Origin: an uncultured Selenomonadales bacterium
Lineage (GTDB): Bacteria > Bacillota > Clostridia > Christensenellales > QALW01
Direction: 5' to 3'
Assembly (NCBI GenBank): GCA_905200615.1
Contig: CAJKLB010000006.1
Coordinates: 1 to 64,000, forward strand
Length of the DNA stretch: 64,000 bases
The position numbers were made by a program, and so were the translations under genes. Below, piece by piece: positions 44,513 to 54,395 of the stretch. The notes beneath the pieces were generated by a model, which ran no database searches, was not told where the DNA came from, and was given only the letters and a program-made list of their open reading frames with translations. Within the stretch, counting starts at the first letter, position 1, and the number at the start of each line of letters is the position of its first letter.

Positions 44513-45820
44513 TTAATCATGCAATTTTCGTTTATCAATTACTCTTACCGCCTTACCTTCGCTGCGCACAATCGTCTTAGGTGAAACCAAATGCACCTTG
44601 GGTCCTATTCCGAGCATGGCGCGCATGGCATCTGTCAAAATCTTTTCGCGCTGCTGTGTTTCTGCTATCTTGTCAGAGAATTGCTCAGCGGAAAGTTCCA
44701 CATAAACATCAAGGGTATCGCTGTTTTTTTCACGGTCGACCACGATTTGATAATTGGGCGAGTAGCCCTCATTCAGCAGCACGGTTTCTATCTGGCTGGG
44801 GAATACATTGACGCCGCGTATAATCAGCATATCATCGCTACGTCCCATCGGTTTGCTCATTCTCACATGCGTTCTGCCGCAGGAGCATTTTTCTCTTGAA
44901 AGAACACAGATGTCTCTTGTTCTGTACCTGAGCAGCGGAAAAGCCTCTTTATCTAAAGAAGTGAATACAAGTTCTCCTTTTTCACCTTCGGGAAGGACTT
45001 CTCCCGTTTCAGGATCAATGATTTCCGCATAAAAATGATCCTCGTTAATGTGCATGCCCTTTTGTTCCGAACATTCAAACGCTACGCCGGGGCCGCTGGT
45101 TTCGGTAAGTCCGTAAATATCATATGCTTTGATGCCAAGACTGCGTTCAATCTCTCTTCTCATTTCCTCCGTCCACGGCTCCGCGCCGAAAATACCGGCT
45201 TTCAGCTTGTTATCCTCCGGCTTGTAGCCCTTTTCTGCCAGCGTTTCTCCTATGTAGGCGGCATATGAAGGCGTACAGCAAAGGATGGTAGATCCCAGAT
45301 CCATCATAAACTGTATCTGCCGATCCGTATTTCCCGATGACATCGGCAATGTCAGGCAGCCTACCTTATGGGATCCGCCGTTCAGCCCCGGACCGCCTGT
45401 AAACAGGCCGTACCCATAGCAAACATGGCAAACATCCTCATTGGTTCCGCCCGCGGCAACAATCGCTCTCGCGCAGCACTCCTCCCAAAGGTCAATATCA
45501 TGCTGCGTATAAAAGGCCACAACTCTTTTTCCGGTTGTGCCTGAGGTAGATTGTATCCGTACGCAATTTTTTAAATCCGTTCCGAGAAGTCCGTACGGAT
45601 ACGCTTCGCGCAGATCGGCTTTTGATAAAAAGGGAAGCTTTTTAATATCGTCTATGCTTTTGATGTCTTCGGGCTTTACCCCCTTTTCATCCATCAGATT
45701 TCTGTAATACGCCACATTTGTATAGACATGCCGAACTTGTTTTACGATTTTTTCATTTTGTATTTCCCTGATTTTCTCATAGGGAAGCGTTTCAATTTCC
45801 GGTTGATAATATCTTTCCAT
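44513..45820 (-). CDS. paaK: Phenylacetate-CoA ligase-type enzyme (arylacetate-CoA ligase)
   Basis: 435 residues, PaaK branch of the adenylate-forming family. P-loop-like STSGTTGKRV (~90), DIYGLTETSGPG (~235), RYRTRDI, and C-terminal lysine in SEGKAVRVIDKRK. In ior-linked operons it can run in the ATP-forming direction from arylacetyl-CoA, or activate phenyl- or indoleacetate. Position between iorB and ACT genes fits this. Start after GAGAGGGTAAAACA. Confidence 0.93.
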   Translation of the reverse strand: MERYYQPEIETLPYEKIREIQNEKIVKQVRHVYTNVAYYRNLMDEKGVKPEDIKSIDDIKKLPFLSKADLREAYPYGLLGTDLKNCVRIQSTSGTTGKRVVAFYTQHDIDLWEECCARAIVAAGGTNEDVCHVCYGYGLFTGGPGLNGGSHKVGCLTLPMSSGNTDRQIQFMMDLGSTILCCTPSYAAYIGETLAEKGYKPEDNKLKAGIFGAEPWTEEMRREIERSLGIKAYDIYGLTETSGPGVAFECSEQKGMHINEDHFYAEIIDPETGEVLPEGEKGELVFTSLDKEAFPLLRYRTRDICVLSREKCSCGRTHVRMSKPMGRSDDMLIIRGVNVFPSQIETVLLNEGYSPNYQIVVDREKNSDTLDVYVELSAEQFSDKIAETQQREKILTDAMRAMLGIGPKVHLVSPKTIVRSEGKAVRVIDKRKLHD

Positions 45821-45832
45821 TGTTTTACCCTC

Positions 45833-46414
45833 TCATATTGTTTTATAATGATATCCCAAATCAAAGGCTTTTTTGTTCATTTCCGCAAATTGCGGCTTTA
45901 CGATTTTTTCAATCGCCGCGATCCATTTATCGTAAGCGATATCCAGATAATTCGCAAGTCTTCCCATCAGCACAATATTCACACACTTAGCGTTTCCAAC
46001 CTGTGCCGCAAGACTCAGCGCATCGATATCGTCTACAAAAACACCTTTTCCCTTTAATTCTTCAAGGACATGCTCCGGATATACCGCCGCCCCCGTTATC
46101 ACCGGCATGGGATCGATTATCTGGGAATTCACTATAATTTTTCCGTCTTTCTTTAAACAGCCGGCGTGACGTGCGGCTTCAAGCCGCTCAAAAGAAACGA
46201 TAAAATCCGCTTCCCCTTCGGCGATGACCGGAGAATACACCTTATCACCGAAGCGTACATAGGTAACAACCGATCCGCCTCTCTGGCTCATACCGTGAAC
46301 TTCGCTCACTTTAACATCATACCCCTCATCGGTAAGCAGAACGCCTAAAAGCTTGCTTGCCAAAAGACTTCCCTGTCCCCCGACGCCTACGATCATTACA
46401 TTTTTAACTTTCAT
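45833..46414 (-). CDS. iorB: Indolepyruvate:ferredoxin oxidoreductase, beta subunit
   Basis: 193 residues from the ATG at 46414 (GGAGGATAGAAAAG upstream). IorB/KorC gamma-type domain: VKNVMIVGVGGQGSLLASKLLG at the start, SEVHGMSQRGGSVVTYVRFG, FERLEAAR. Partners with IorA to convert arylpyruvates to aryl-CoA with reduction of ferredoxin. Overlaps the iorA stop by 11 bases. Confidence 0.95.
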   Translation of the reverse strand: MKVKNVMIVGVGGQGSLLASKLLGVLLTDEGYDVKVSEVHGMSQRGGSVVTYVRFGDKVYSPVIAEGEADFIVSFERLEAARHAGCLKKDGKIIVNSQIIDPMPVITGAAVYPEHVLEELKGKGVFVDDIDALSLAAQVGNAKCVNIVLMGRLANYLDIAYDKWIAAIEKIVKPQFAEMNKKAFDLGYHYKTI

Positions 46415-48152
46415 CTTTTCTATCCTCCGTTTCAATCGCGCCCACCTTGCACAATTGAGTGCAGACGCCGCAGCCTACGCACTGTGTAAAATCGATACGC
46501 GCCTTACTGTCTTTCATACTGATAGACGGGCAACCCAGCTTCATACACATTTTGCAGCCTACGCATTTATCGGGATTTACAGTAACGGGAGGTTTGGCTT
46601 TCACATATTTTAACAGAACACAGGGTCTGCGTGAAATAATCACCGAGGGCGCGTCAATTTCCAGCTCTTCCAAAATAGCGTCTTCACATTCCTTTAGATT
46701 ATAAGGATCAACCACGCGCACCCGTTCAATGCCTATGGCATGGCACAAAGTCTCTAAGTTTACCGCCGCTGCGGGATCTCCCTTGATATTATAGCCTGTG
46801 GTAGGATTTTGCTGATGCCCTGTCATTCCCGTAATGGAGTTATCAAGAATGATCACGGTGGAGTTTGAGGCATTATAGGCAATATTGACCAAACCGGTCA
46901 TACCCGAATGCATAAAAGTGGAATCTCCGATAACACAAACCGTTTTCTTTTCGCTTTCCCGTCCGCCCGCCTTATTAAAGCCGTGAATGCCGGAAACGGA
47001 AGCTCCCATACAAAGGGTAGAATCCAGAGCAAACAAGGGCGCGGTACTTCCGAGAGTATAGCAGCCTATATCACCAAGAGCGGTGATTTTGTGTTTGGCA
47101 AGCGTATAGAAAAGACCTCTGTGCGGACATCCGGAACACATTACCGGCGGACGAACAGGAATTGGGGAATCAACGGTTACTTTTTCCGGTTGCGGAATTC
47201 CGAAAGCGGCGCGTATCGTAGCTTGGTTATACTCGCCCAGCGGAGAAAAAAGCTCCTTGCCGATACAATCAATGCCGATATTTTTCAAATGGGTTTCGAT
47301 AATACCATCGAGTTCTTCGATCACATATAACGTATGAACGCTTGCGGCAAAATCCTGAAGAAGTTTGATGGGCAAGGGATTGATAAGTCCCAATTTTAAT
47401 ACAGAAACGCGATCGCCGAATACTTCTTTTACATACTGATAACAGGTGCCGGAGCAAATAATTCCTATATCACTGCTGTTTTTTTCCACGCGGTTAAGGA
47501 AAGTAGTTTCACCAAGCTCGGTTAAAAGCCGGGTACGCTGTTCCACAAAAGGATGGCGGCGTACCGCGTTTGCGGGCGCCATAATATATTTCTGCGCGTT
47601 CTTTTCATAAACGCCAAGTTCTTTTTCTTCCCGCTCACACAGTGAAACCGGGCACTGGGAATGGGCGATTCTTGTACACATGCGGAAAAGTACGGGAGTA
47701 TCATATTTTTCCGAAATCCTATAGGCTTCTTTGATAAAATCCTTTGCTTCGGCAGAATCTGCCGGTTCAATCATAGGAACTTTTGCCGCAATGGCATAAT
47801 GCCTTGAATCCTGTTCGTTTTGCGAAGAATGCATAGCCGGGTCATCGGCAACAATGATGACCAAGCCCCCGTTTACACCGGTATAGGAAAGCGTGAACAG
47901 CGGATCCGCCGCAACATTCAATCCCACATGTTTCATAGCGCAGGCGGCACGAACTCCTCTTAAAGAGGCACCGAACGCAACCTCCGCGGCAACCTTTTCA
48001 TTCGGTGCCCATTCACAGTATATTTCGTCGTATTTTGCGGCAAACTCCGTAATTTCCGTAGACGGTGTTCCGGGATAGCTTGATACAATCTTCACACCGG
48101 CCTCATAAAGTCCACGGGCAATTGCCTCATTGCCAAGCATCAGCTTTTTCAA
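46404..48152 (-). CDS. iorA: Indolepyruvate:ferredoxin oxidoreductase, alpha subunit
   Basis: 582 residues with a TTG start at 48152 (AAAGGAG 8 bases upstream; gives MKKLMLGNEAIARG). Pyrimidine-binding domain at the N-terminus, TPP-binding domain with GDIGCYTLG...GDSTFMHSG..N.. (~360-440), and two C-terminal 4Fe-4S clusters CVGCKMCMKLGCP and CVGCGVCTQLC. Oxidises indole-, phenyl- and hydroxyphenylpyruvate to the acyl-CoA. Confidence 0.96.
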   Translation of the reverse strand: MKKLMLGNEAIARGLYEAGVKIVSSYPGTPSTEITEFAAKYDEIYCEWAPNEKVAAEVAFGASLRGVRAACAMKHVGLNVAADPLFTLSYTGVNGGLVIIVADDPAMHSSQNEQDSRHYAIAAKVPMIEPADSAEAKDFIKEAYRISEKYDTPVLFRMCTRIAHSQCPVSLCEREEKELGVYEKNAQKYIMAPANAVRRHPFVEQRTRLLTELGETTFLNRVEKNSSDIGIICSGTCYQYVKEVFGDRVSVLKLGLINPLPIKLLQDFAASVHTLYVIEELDGIIETHLKNIGIDCIGKELFSPLGEYNQATIRAAFGIPQPEKVTVDSPIPVRPPVMCSGCPHRGLFYTLAKHKITALGDIGCYTLGSTAPLFALDSTLCMGASVSGIHGFNKAGGRESEKKTVCVIGDSTFMHSGMTGLVNIAYNASNSTVIILDNSITGMTGHQQNPTTGYNIKGDPAAAVNLETLCHAIGIERVRVVDPYNLKECEDAILEELEIDAPSVIISRRPCVLLKYVKAKPPVTVNPDKCVGCKMCMKLGCPSISMKDSKARIDFTQCVGCGVCTQLCKVGAIETEDRKDES

Positions 48153-48174
48153 TTGAATATCTCCTTTCAAATTT

Positions 48175-48375
48175 TTATTTATTTGATTCTTTATCTTTCT
48201 CTTTTTTAAATTTTTCATAAACGGCTAATTGTGAGAAAACAGCGCAAAACAAACTGGGAATTACCGCGTATCCCGCATTGACTTGTCCTTTGTTAAACAA
48301 CACATACCCTGCGCCGATAAAAGTTAAAAGCATAAACAGAAAGGTTACCACTCTAAATATTTTTTCTTTTCTCAT
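48175..48375 (-). CDS. Small two-TM membrane protein beside the symporter
   Basis: 66 residues: two hydrophobic helices (~7-28 and ~33-52) and a Lys/Glu-rich cytosolic tail. GGCGGAGATT precedes the ATG. Between symporter and iorA, so perhaps an accessory subunit of the SSS transporter, as small partners are known for some members. No family recognised. Confidence 0.7.
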   Translation of the reverse strand: MRKEKIFRVVTFLFMLLTFIGAGYVLFNKGQVNAGYAVIPSLFCAVFSQLAVYEKFKKEKDKESNK

Positions 48376-48427
48376 AATCTCCGCCTTTAGAACAAATGGA
48401 TTTTTATGCCGCGCAAATCGGCAACCG

Positions 48428-49987
48428 TTATTTTCCCAAGCTATCGGTTAATTCAACATTGGTTGTAGAATGATAGCAGGCAAACATCTCTTCCACATTT
48501 TGCGGACGTGATTTGCGCGTAATCAAACTGATAAGCGGTACCAAAATCAATCCTCCGATCATGGCAAACACGCCGGAGTAAAGAGAGTTTGTAAAAACAA
48601 AGGATAAAACGGGAATTTCTGAAACCGAAAACACCCCTGTAGATATCAGAAATTGAATGAGTTCCAATACCGTTCCGAAAGCAAAGGATACCGCCACAGC
48701 GATTTTTGTTGTTCCTTTAACGTATAATCCGTACAGAAACGGCGCCAAGAACGCCCCCGCGAGGACACCCCAGGAAATTCCCATCATCTGAGCGATATAT
48801 AAATTCTGCTGTTTTGCCTGAATGATAGCAAGCACAGCGGAAATGGCGATAAATAATACAATAAAGAGACGCATGATAAGCATTTTTTTCTTTTCACTGA
48901 TCTCTTTTTTACACAAGGGAGCAATAAAATCAAGGGTAACGGTAGAACCGCTGGTAAGCACCAAGGAGGAAAGCGTAGACATCGAGGCAGAAAGAACAAG
49001 CATAATTACGATACCGATCACAATCGCCGGCAGTGTGGAAAGCATGGCGGGAATCACGGCGTCATAGCCCTCCGCGGCGATATCTACATCATACAGTCTG
49101 CCGAAGCCCCCCAAGAAATAACATCCTCCCGCTACGATAATCGCAAAGAGCGTTGAAATAACGGTTCCTTTCGTAATGGCCTCTTCATTTTTTATGGCAT
49201 AGAATTTGCCTACCATTTGCGGCAGCCCCCATGTTCCCAATGAAGTCAGCAGAACAACAAACAGCAAGGAAACCGGATCAGGCCCAAAAAAGGAAGCATA
49301 TTCCCAACCTCCGTTCTCCCCGGTAGCAAGAGCCTCCAGCGCCGCGGAAAATCCTCCGTTATTATTTAAAACGGCGGCAATAACAATGACAATGCCAAAA
49401 AGCATAATCATTCCCTGAATAAAATCGTTAATGGCCGTTGCCATATATCCGCCTATCAGGACATAGATTCCCGTAAGCACCGCCATGGAAATAACGCATA
49501 CCGAATAATCGATTCCGGAAAACGCCATGGAAAACAGTCGGGAAAGGCCGTTGTAGAGAGACGCCGTATAAGGTATCAGAAAAAGAAACGTTATCACCGA
49601 CGCGGCAATCTTCAGGTTTTTGGATTCAAAGCGCGAGCCGAAAAAATCGGGCATGGTTTTGCTGTGTAAATGCTGCGTCATAATGCGCGTTCTTCTGCCC
49701 AAAATGGTCCATGCCAAAAGTGAACCGATAAAAGCGTTGCCTAAGCCGATCCAAGTAGAGGCAATGCCGAAATTCCACCCGAACTGACCGGCATAGCCCA
49801 CAAAAATTACCGCTGAAAAATAAGAGGTGCCGAAAGCAAACGCGCTGAGCCACGGTCCGACCGAGCGCGAGCCCAAAACAAATCCGTTTATATTCCTCGC
49901 GTGCTTGCGGTAATAAAACCCGATACCTATCATAAAAGGAAAAAAGCACAAAAGCAAGCACAGCGTAATGATGACGGTAGGTGTCAT
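48428..49987 (-). CDS. Sodium:solute symporter (SSS/PutP family)
   Basis: 519 residues, ~13 TM helices with the LeuT-fold SSS signature: GSRSVGPWLSAFAFGTSYFSAVIFVGYAG (~40-68) and GTWGLPQMVGKFYAIKNEEAI (~255). Imports an organic solute with Na+. Operon context (aromatic 2-oxo acid oxidation, CoA ligases) suggests an aromatic or monocarboxylic acid or an amino acid; the substrate is not readable. Confidence 0.92.
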   Translation of the reverse strand: MTPTVIITLCLLLCFFPFMIGIGFYYRKHARNINGFVLGSRSVGPWLSAFAFGTSYFSAVIFVGYAGQFGWNFGIASTWIGLGNAFIGSLLAWTILGRRTRIMTQHLHSKTMPDFFGSRFESKNLKIAASVITFLFLIPYTASLYNGLSRLFSMAFSGIDYSVCVISMAVLTGIYVLIGGYMATAINDFIQGMIMLFGIVIVIAAVLNNNGGFSAALEALATGENGGWEYASFFGPDPVSLLFVVLLTSLGTWGLPQMVGKFYAIKNEEAITKGTVISTLFAIIVAGGCYFLGGFGRLYDVDIAAEGYDAVIPAMLSTLPAIVIGIVIMLVLSASMSTLSSLVLTSGSTVTLDFIAPLCKKEISEKKKMLIMRLFIVLFIAISAVLAIIQAKQQNLYIAQMMGISWGVLAGAFLAPFLYGLYVKGTTKIAVAVSFAFGTVLELIQFLISTGVFSVSEIPVLSFVFTNSLYSGVFAMIGGLILVPLISLITRKSRPQNVEEMFACYHSTTNVELTDSLGK

Positions 49988-50026
49988 TTATTTATCCCCC
50001 AAAAGAAAATTATATGCTGCAGAGCG

Positions 50027-51661
50027 TTACCGTTTGCTCTGTTCTAAAACCAGATGATCGGCACCGTACATCTTGCGCAGCCGCGGCTTTTCAATTTTTC
50101 CGGTAGGATTCCGCGGAACCTGTGCGAAAATAATTTTTCGCGGCCGCTTATAGCGCGGCATACCGCTGCAGAATTGATTAATTTCCTCTTCTGTACAGGT
50201 TTGACCGCTTTTAATTTGAATAATGGCGGCGGCAATTTCACCCAAACGCTCGTCGGGCAAACCAATAACGGCAACATCATGTACTTTGTCATATCCGCGG
50301 ATAAAATCTTCTATTTGTACAGGATAAAGATTTTCACCGCCTGTAATGATAACATCTTTTTTGCGGTCAACCAGAAAGATAAACCCGTCCTCGTCTCTTG
50401 TAGCCATATCGCCGGTATAAAGCCAGCCGTCTTTCAAGGTCTTTGCCGTGGCTTCAGGGTCATTATAATAGCAAACCATTACACCGTTACCTTTCAGGCA
50501 AAGTTCTCCCACACTGCCGTCAGGTACCTCACAGCCTTCTTCGTCTACGATTTTTACCTGCCATCCATAGCCAGGAATACCGATGGCGCCTACTTTATTG
50601 ATGTTTTCGACCCCCAGATGCACCGCGCCCGGTCCGGTGGATTCGGAAAGGCCGTAATTCGTATCATACTGATGATTCGGAAAATATTTCAGCCAGTGTT
50701 TAATCAAACTGGCGGGAACAGGCTGCGCGCCTATATGCATAAGCCTCCACTGTTTAAGGTCATAATCCTCCAGATGTATCTTTCCCGAATCCAGAGCATT
50801 GAGAATATCCTGCGCCCACGGCACTAACAGCCACACAATGGTACACTGTTCCTGCGAGACGGCATGCAAAATTAAATCAGGACTGGTCCCCTTAAGCAAT
50901 ACAGCTTTGGAACCGCTGATAAGAGATCCGAACCAGTGCATTTTAGCACCCGTATGATATAAGGGAGGAATGCATAAAAAGCAGTCATCCCGGGTTTGAG
51001 AATGATGTTTTTGTTCTACGCGGCAGGAATGCATCAAAGCTCTGTGACGGTGCAGTATGGCTTTGGGAAATCCCGTTGTTCCGGAAGAAAAATATATGGC
51101 GGCCAGATCTTCTTCTGTAATATTGATTTCAGGATTACTGCTTTTGCAGTCGGCAGTAAGAGTTGAGTAGCTTTCCGCAAAAGACGGACAGCCGTCACCG
51201 AAAAAAATCAGCAGACGATTCTGGCTTATATGATCGGCAATTTCTTCCACACGGCCTATAAAATCAGGGCCGAATACAAGCATATCGGCTTCTGCCAGAT
51301 CAAGACAATATTTAATTTCATCAGAAGAATAGCGAAAATTCAGCGGAACCGCGATAGCGCCTGCTTTTAAAATACCGAAATAAATCGGCAGCCATTCTAA
51401 GCAGTTCATCAAAAGAATGGCGACTTTATCTCCTTTTCCGATATTTCGTTCTATCAGAGCATTGGCAAAGCGATTTGCCTTTTCGTTAAAAACAGTCCAG
51501 CTGATTTCACGGCGGTAATATGAGCGCTCCGTAGGCTGAACAAGCCCGTATTCACGCCATGTTAAGCGGCGGTTATCACGAATTTCCGGGTTGATTTCCA
51601 CCAAAGCTGTCTCCGCCCCTATTTCGCGGCTGTTTTTTTCCAGCAGATCAATAATTGTCAT
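50027..51661 (-). CDS. AMP-binding acyl-CoA synthetase
   Basis: 544 residues, class I adenylate-forming enzyme. YFSSGTTGFPKAI (~190), YGLSESTGPG (~330), GWLYTGDMA (~412), DRKKDVIITGGENLYP and catalytic Lys in NPTGKIEKPRL. Resembles medium/long-chain or aryl acid ligases; substrate unclear. First gene of the seven-gene leftward operon; AAAGGTGATAGA before the ATG. Confidence 0.92.
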   Translation of the reverse strand: MTIIDLLEKNSREIGAETALVEINPEIRDNRRLTWREYGLVQPTERSYYRREISWTVFNEKANRFANALIERNIGKGDKVAILLMNCLEWLPIYFGILKAGAIAVPLNFRYSSDEIKYCLDLAEADMLVFGPDFIGRVEEIADHISQNRLLIFFGDGCPSFAESYSTLTADCKSSNPEINITEEDLAAIYFSSGTTGFPKAILHRHRALMHSCRVEQKHHSQTRDDCFLCIPPLYHTGAKMHWFGSLISGSKAVLLKGTSPDLILHAVSQEQCTIVWLLVPWAQDILNALDSGKIHLEDYDLKQWRLMHIGAQPVPASLIKHWLKYFPNHQYDTNYGLSESTGPGAVHLGVENINKVGAIGIPGYGWQVKIVDEEGCEVPDGSVGELCLKGNGVMVCYYNDPEATAKTLKDGWLYTGDMATRDEDGFIFLVDRKKDVIITGGENLYPVQIEDFIRGYDKVHDVAVIGLPDERLGEIAAAIIQIKSGQTCTEEEINQFCSGMPRYKRPRKIIFAQVPRNPTGKIEKPRLRKMYGADHLVLEQSKR

Positions 51662-51670
51662 TCTATCACC

Positions 51671-51699
51671 TTTAAAAAAATAAAATTTTGTGCTATAAT
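51671..51699 (+). promoter_or_regulatory. Promoter of the amidohydrolase gene
   Basis: Plus strand: weak -35 TTTAAA (51671-51676), 17-bp spacer, consensus -10 TATAAT (51694-51699), 47 bases before the start. Confidence 0.6.
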
Positions 51700-51746
51700 A
51701 ATATCAAAACCGTACTTTTATCATTCACGGTTATACGGAGAACAAA

Positions 51747-52571
51747 ATGATTATCGATTTTCACACCCACACATTTCCCGATAAAATAGCGGATAAAACC
51801 ATTGCCTATCTTTCCGAAAAAGGAAAGGTCAAAGCCCAAACAAAAGGAACACTATCCGCGCTAAAGGATTCCATGCAAAAAGCCGGCGTCAATCTCTCTG
51901 TAATATTGCCGGTCGCCACCGCCCCCAAACAGGTTGAGTCTATTAACCGTACCGCCTGCGAGCTAAACGGCAAAAACGGCATTCTTTATGCCGGAGCGAT
52001 CCATCCCGACTGCAAGAATATTGATGAAATTCTTGATACCGTAAAGGCATACGGCTTATTCGGCGTCAAAATTCATCCGGATTACCAAGAGGTTTATTTT
52101 GATGACGAGAGATATCTCAACATCATGGAGAAAGCAGCTGCCCGCGGACTCATCACCGTTACTCATGCCGGAAAGGATGTAGGATATCCAGATACTATAC
52201 GCTGTACACCCGATCGGGTTTTGAACGTTCTTGACCGTCTGCGCGGCGTTATCGACAATAAATTGGTGCTCGCGCACATGGGCGGCTGCGATATGCCCGA
52301 TGAGGTCCTTGAAAAACTGATAGGAAAGCCGGTTTATATGGATACCTCTTTTGTGCTGAACCGTTATTACGATAAATGCAGAGAAATCATGATGCGTCAC
52401 GGAACGGATAAAATTCTTTTTGCTACCGATTCTCCATGGGCAAATCAGGCTGAGTTTGTCCGCTTAATACACAGTTTCGGCTTCAGCGATGCGGAAGAAG
52501 CAAAAATCTTTTGCCAAAACGCAGAAAAGCTGCTTCATATTTCTCCGGAAAACCACCGTTATCGTAACTAA
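51747..52571 (+). CDS. Amidohydrolase-family protein (ACMSD-like TIM barrel)
   Basis: 274 residues. Metal ligands DFHTHTFP (4-11), KIHPDYQ (~110), THAGKDVG (~140), LAHMGG (~173) and FATDSPW (~226), the order of the amidohydrolase_2/ACMSD group of metal-dependent hydrolases and decarboxylases. Substrate unknown. CGGAGAAC before the ATG; divergent from the aromatic catabolism operon, possibly related in function. Confidence 0.9.
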   Translation: MIIDFHTHTFPDKIADKTIAYLSEKGKVKAQTKGTLSALKDSMQKAGVNLSVILPVATAPKQVESINRTACELNGKNGILYAGAIHPDCKNIDEILDTVKAYGLFGVKIHPDYQEVYFDDERYLNIMEKAAARGLITVTHAGKDVGYPDTIRCTPDRVLNVLDRLRGVIDNKLVLAHMGGCDMPDEVLEKLIGKPVYMDTSFVLNRYYDKCREIMMRHGTDKILFATDSPWANQAEFVRLIHSFGFSDAEEAKIFCQNAEKLLHISPENHRYRN

Positions 52572-52921
52572 TTTAGTATACCACAAGTATTGTATAAAAG
52601 GCAATAAAAAATAAGCAAGTTCGACAATTTTTGTTATCTCATTGCTTGAATATCAAAAAAAGTTTTTTATGCGCGGTATACCCGAAGATTTTTCCGCTTT
52701 TACGGATAAAACATTTTTCGCCAAAAAAGCTACCGTTTTTTAGAAAAAACTGTGCTGTTTTCGCGTTACGCTCAATAAAAGCCGTAATAGATTCCGCAAA
52801 GCTTCCGGCGGCGCACAACCTTTTTGCTATCGATTATAGGACATATTATTTTTTATTGATCGTCGTTCCTGAATTTTCCCAATACATTTTCCGCGCATTT
52901 TATTTTTTTCATGCGGCCCTT

Positions 52922-52956
52922 TCGCCTGTGCCGGAAACACAGGCGACGGATTTTTT
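52922..52956 (+). terminator. Stem-loop, possible terminator
   Basis: Perfect 9-bp GC-rich stem with 7-base loop, T6 after five bases. 350 bases past the amidohydrolase stop, so it may end a small RNA rather than that gene. Confidence 0.45.
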
Positions 52957-53182
52957 CCGCGGTGTTCATTTGAAACTTTTGAAATTTTTCCGCCGTTTTT
53001 TGCGCTTTTCTTTTTTACCGGCATCGGTGTTTTCCCGTTAGCGGAAATTTTTATATTTTCAGTAAATATTCTCTCTTGTGCAAGACTCTTCTGCACACTG
53101 TTTTTCTAAAAAGCCGTTGGCGTTCAAAACTTGTCTTTAAACGTTTTGTGAAGAAAATCATTGTTTGTAACACATTTTCTTT

Positions 53183-53211
53183 TTGACAAGCGAATAAAAC
53201 AAATATAAAAT
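53183..53211 (+). promoter_or_regulatory. Promoter of the pyridoxamine kinase gene
   Basis: Perfect -35 TTGACA (53183-53188), 17-bp spacer, -10 TAAAAT (53206-53211), 70 bases before the start. Confidence 0.75.
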
Positions 53212-53281
53212 AAACGCACGGGAAAACATGTACTGTAAAAATAAAGGCATCTAAAGCCGAACTTTTTAAAGGAGAAACCAT

Positions 53282-54115
53282 ATGAAAAGAATCGTAACAT
53301 TGCAGGATATCTCCTGCGTGGGAAAATGTTCACTGACTGTCGCCATCCCCATTTTATCTGCGTTAGCGCTTGAGGTTTGCCCGATTCCCACGGCGGTTCT
53401 TTCTTCCCATACAGCATTTAAAAATTTTTCCTTTTTTGATCTGGCAGATCAGATACCGGAAATAGCTTCCGCTTTAAAAAAAGAACGGCTGCAGTTTGAT
53501 ACCGTATATACCGGATACTTGGGTTCTGAGCAGCAAATTTCTCTGGTAAGCGATTTTATTGATACATTCAAAACCAAGGACGGTATCGTGTTGGTTGATC
53601 CGGTTATGGGCGATAACGGCGTGCTGTATTCCGGTTTTGATAAAGATTTTCCCAAAGCAATGGCGCGCCTTTGTACCAAAGCGGATATCATTGTACCCAA
53701 TTTGACGGAAGCGGCTTTTTTGCTTCATGATTTTGGCGCGATAAAAAATCCGCAAAGCAAAGATGTAAAAGAAATTTTAAGAGAACTCTCCCGTCTGGGT
53801 CCCCAAATGGTTGTTTTAACGGGAATAACGGAAAATAAGCAAATGGGAGCCGCGGCGTATGACAGAAGCACCGGAGAAATCTTTACCTGTTTCCGTCCTC
53901 AAATTGAACAGACCTTTCACGGTACAGGAGATATTTTTGCTTCTGTACTGGCCGGTATGCTGACCAAAGAAGCTTGCTTAAAAAAAGCATTGGAGACCGC
54001 GGTAGACTTTACGTATGTTTCTATGCAAAAAACGATGCTTGATCCTCAAAGACGCTGGTACGGCGTAAACTTCGAAGAAGCGCTTCCCTTTTTGATTCAA
54101 ACGGCGGAAAGTTAA
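53282..54115 (+). CDS. Pyridoxamine/pyridoxine kinase
   Basis: 277 residues, ribokinase-like fold of the PdxY/PdxK group: QDISCVGKCSLTVAIPI (8-24), GYLGS (~79), VDPVMGDNGVLYSGF (~101), VPNLTEA (~138), HGTGDIFASVLAG (~219) with the catalytic Asp. Phosphorylates vitamin B6 vitamers for PLP salvage. AAAGGAGAAACCAT before the ATG. Monocistronic. Confidence 0.93.
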   Translation: MKRIVTLQDISCVGKCSLTVAIPILSALALEVCPIPTAVLSSHTAFKNFSFFDLADQIPEIASALKKERLQFDTVYTGYLGSEQQISLVSDFIDTFKTKDGIVLVDPVMGDNGVLYSGFDKDFPKAMARLCTKADIIVPNLTEAAFLLHDFGAIKNPQSKDVKEILRELSRLGPQMVVLTGITENKQMGAAAYDRSTGEIFTCFRPQIEQTFHGTGDIFASVLAGMLTKEACLKKALETAVDFTYVSMQKTMLDPQRRWYGVNFEEALPFLIQTAES

Positions 54116-54298
54116 AGGAACTTTAAAGACGTACTTAAAAGTATATCCGGGAATCAACCTTATATTATGGATATGGAGAGGAGCGAATATCTCGGCGAAT
54201 TATTTGAGAAAAAATTGCGATACCGGCAATCCAATTCTTTTTGACCCAACGCCATGCTTCTCCCTTTAAAGAGAGCAAGCATATATACAAAAAATACA

Positions 54299-54340
54299 AA
54301 AAAAGTCCCTGTTCCTTGAAAATCGGACAGGGGTTTTCTT
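54299..54340. terminator. Bidirectional terminator
   Basis: CCCTGTTC (54307-54314) / GGACAGGG (54325-54332) flanked by A- and T-tracts, between convergent genes. Confidence 0.75.
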
Positions 54341-54395
54341 ATGTGTATGATACCGCTTGCTTTGATCACGCGGCGCTATACCGCCGCCGAATACA

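Larger units (their letters stand above)
52572..53281. other. 710-base gene-free region with hairpin and promoter
   Basis: Between the amidohydrolase and pyridoxamine kinase genes. Contains a 9-bp stem-loop TCGCCTGTG-CCGGAAA-CACAGGCGA (52922-52946) followed by CGGATTTTTTCC, and the promoter at 53183-53211. The short frames present are AT-driven, without an RBS or recognisable product. Confidence 0.55.

Noticed and set aside
52631..53096. Frames of 136 and 89 codons on opposite strands
   Set aside because: Low-complexity Phe/Lys-rich translations, no RBS, and a stem-loop lies inside.
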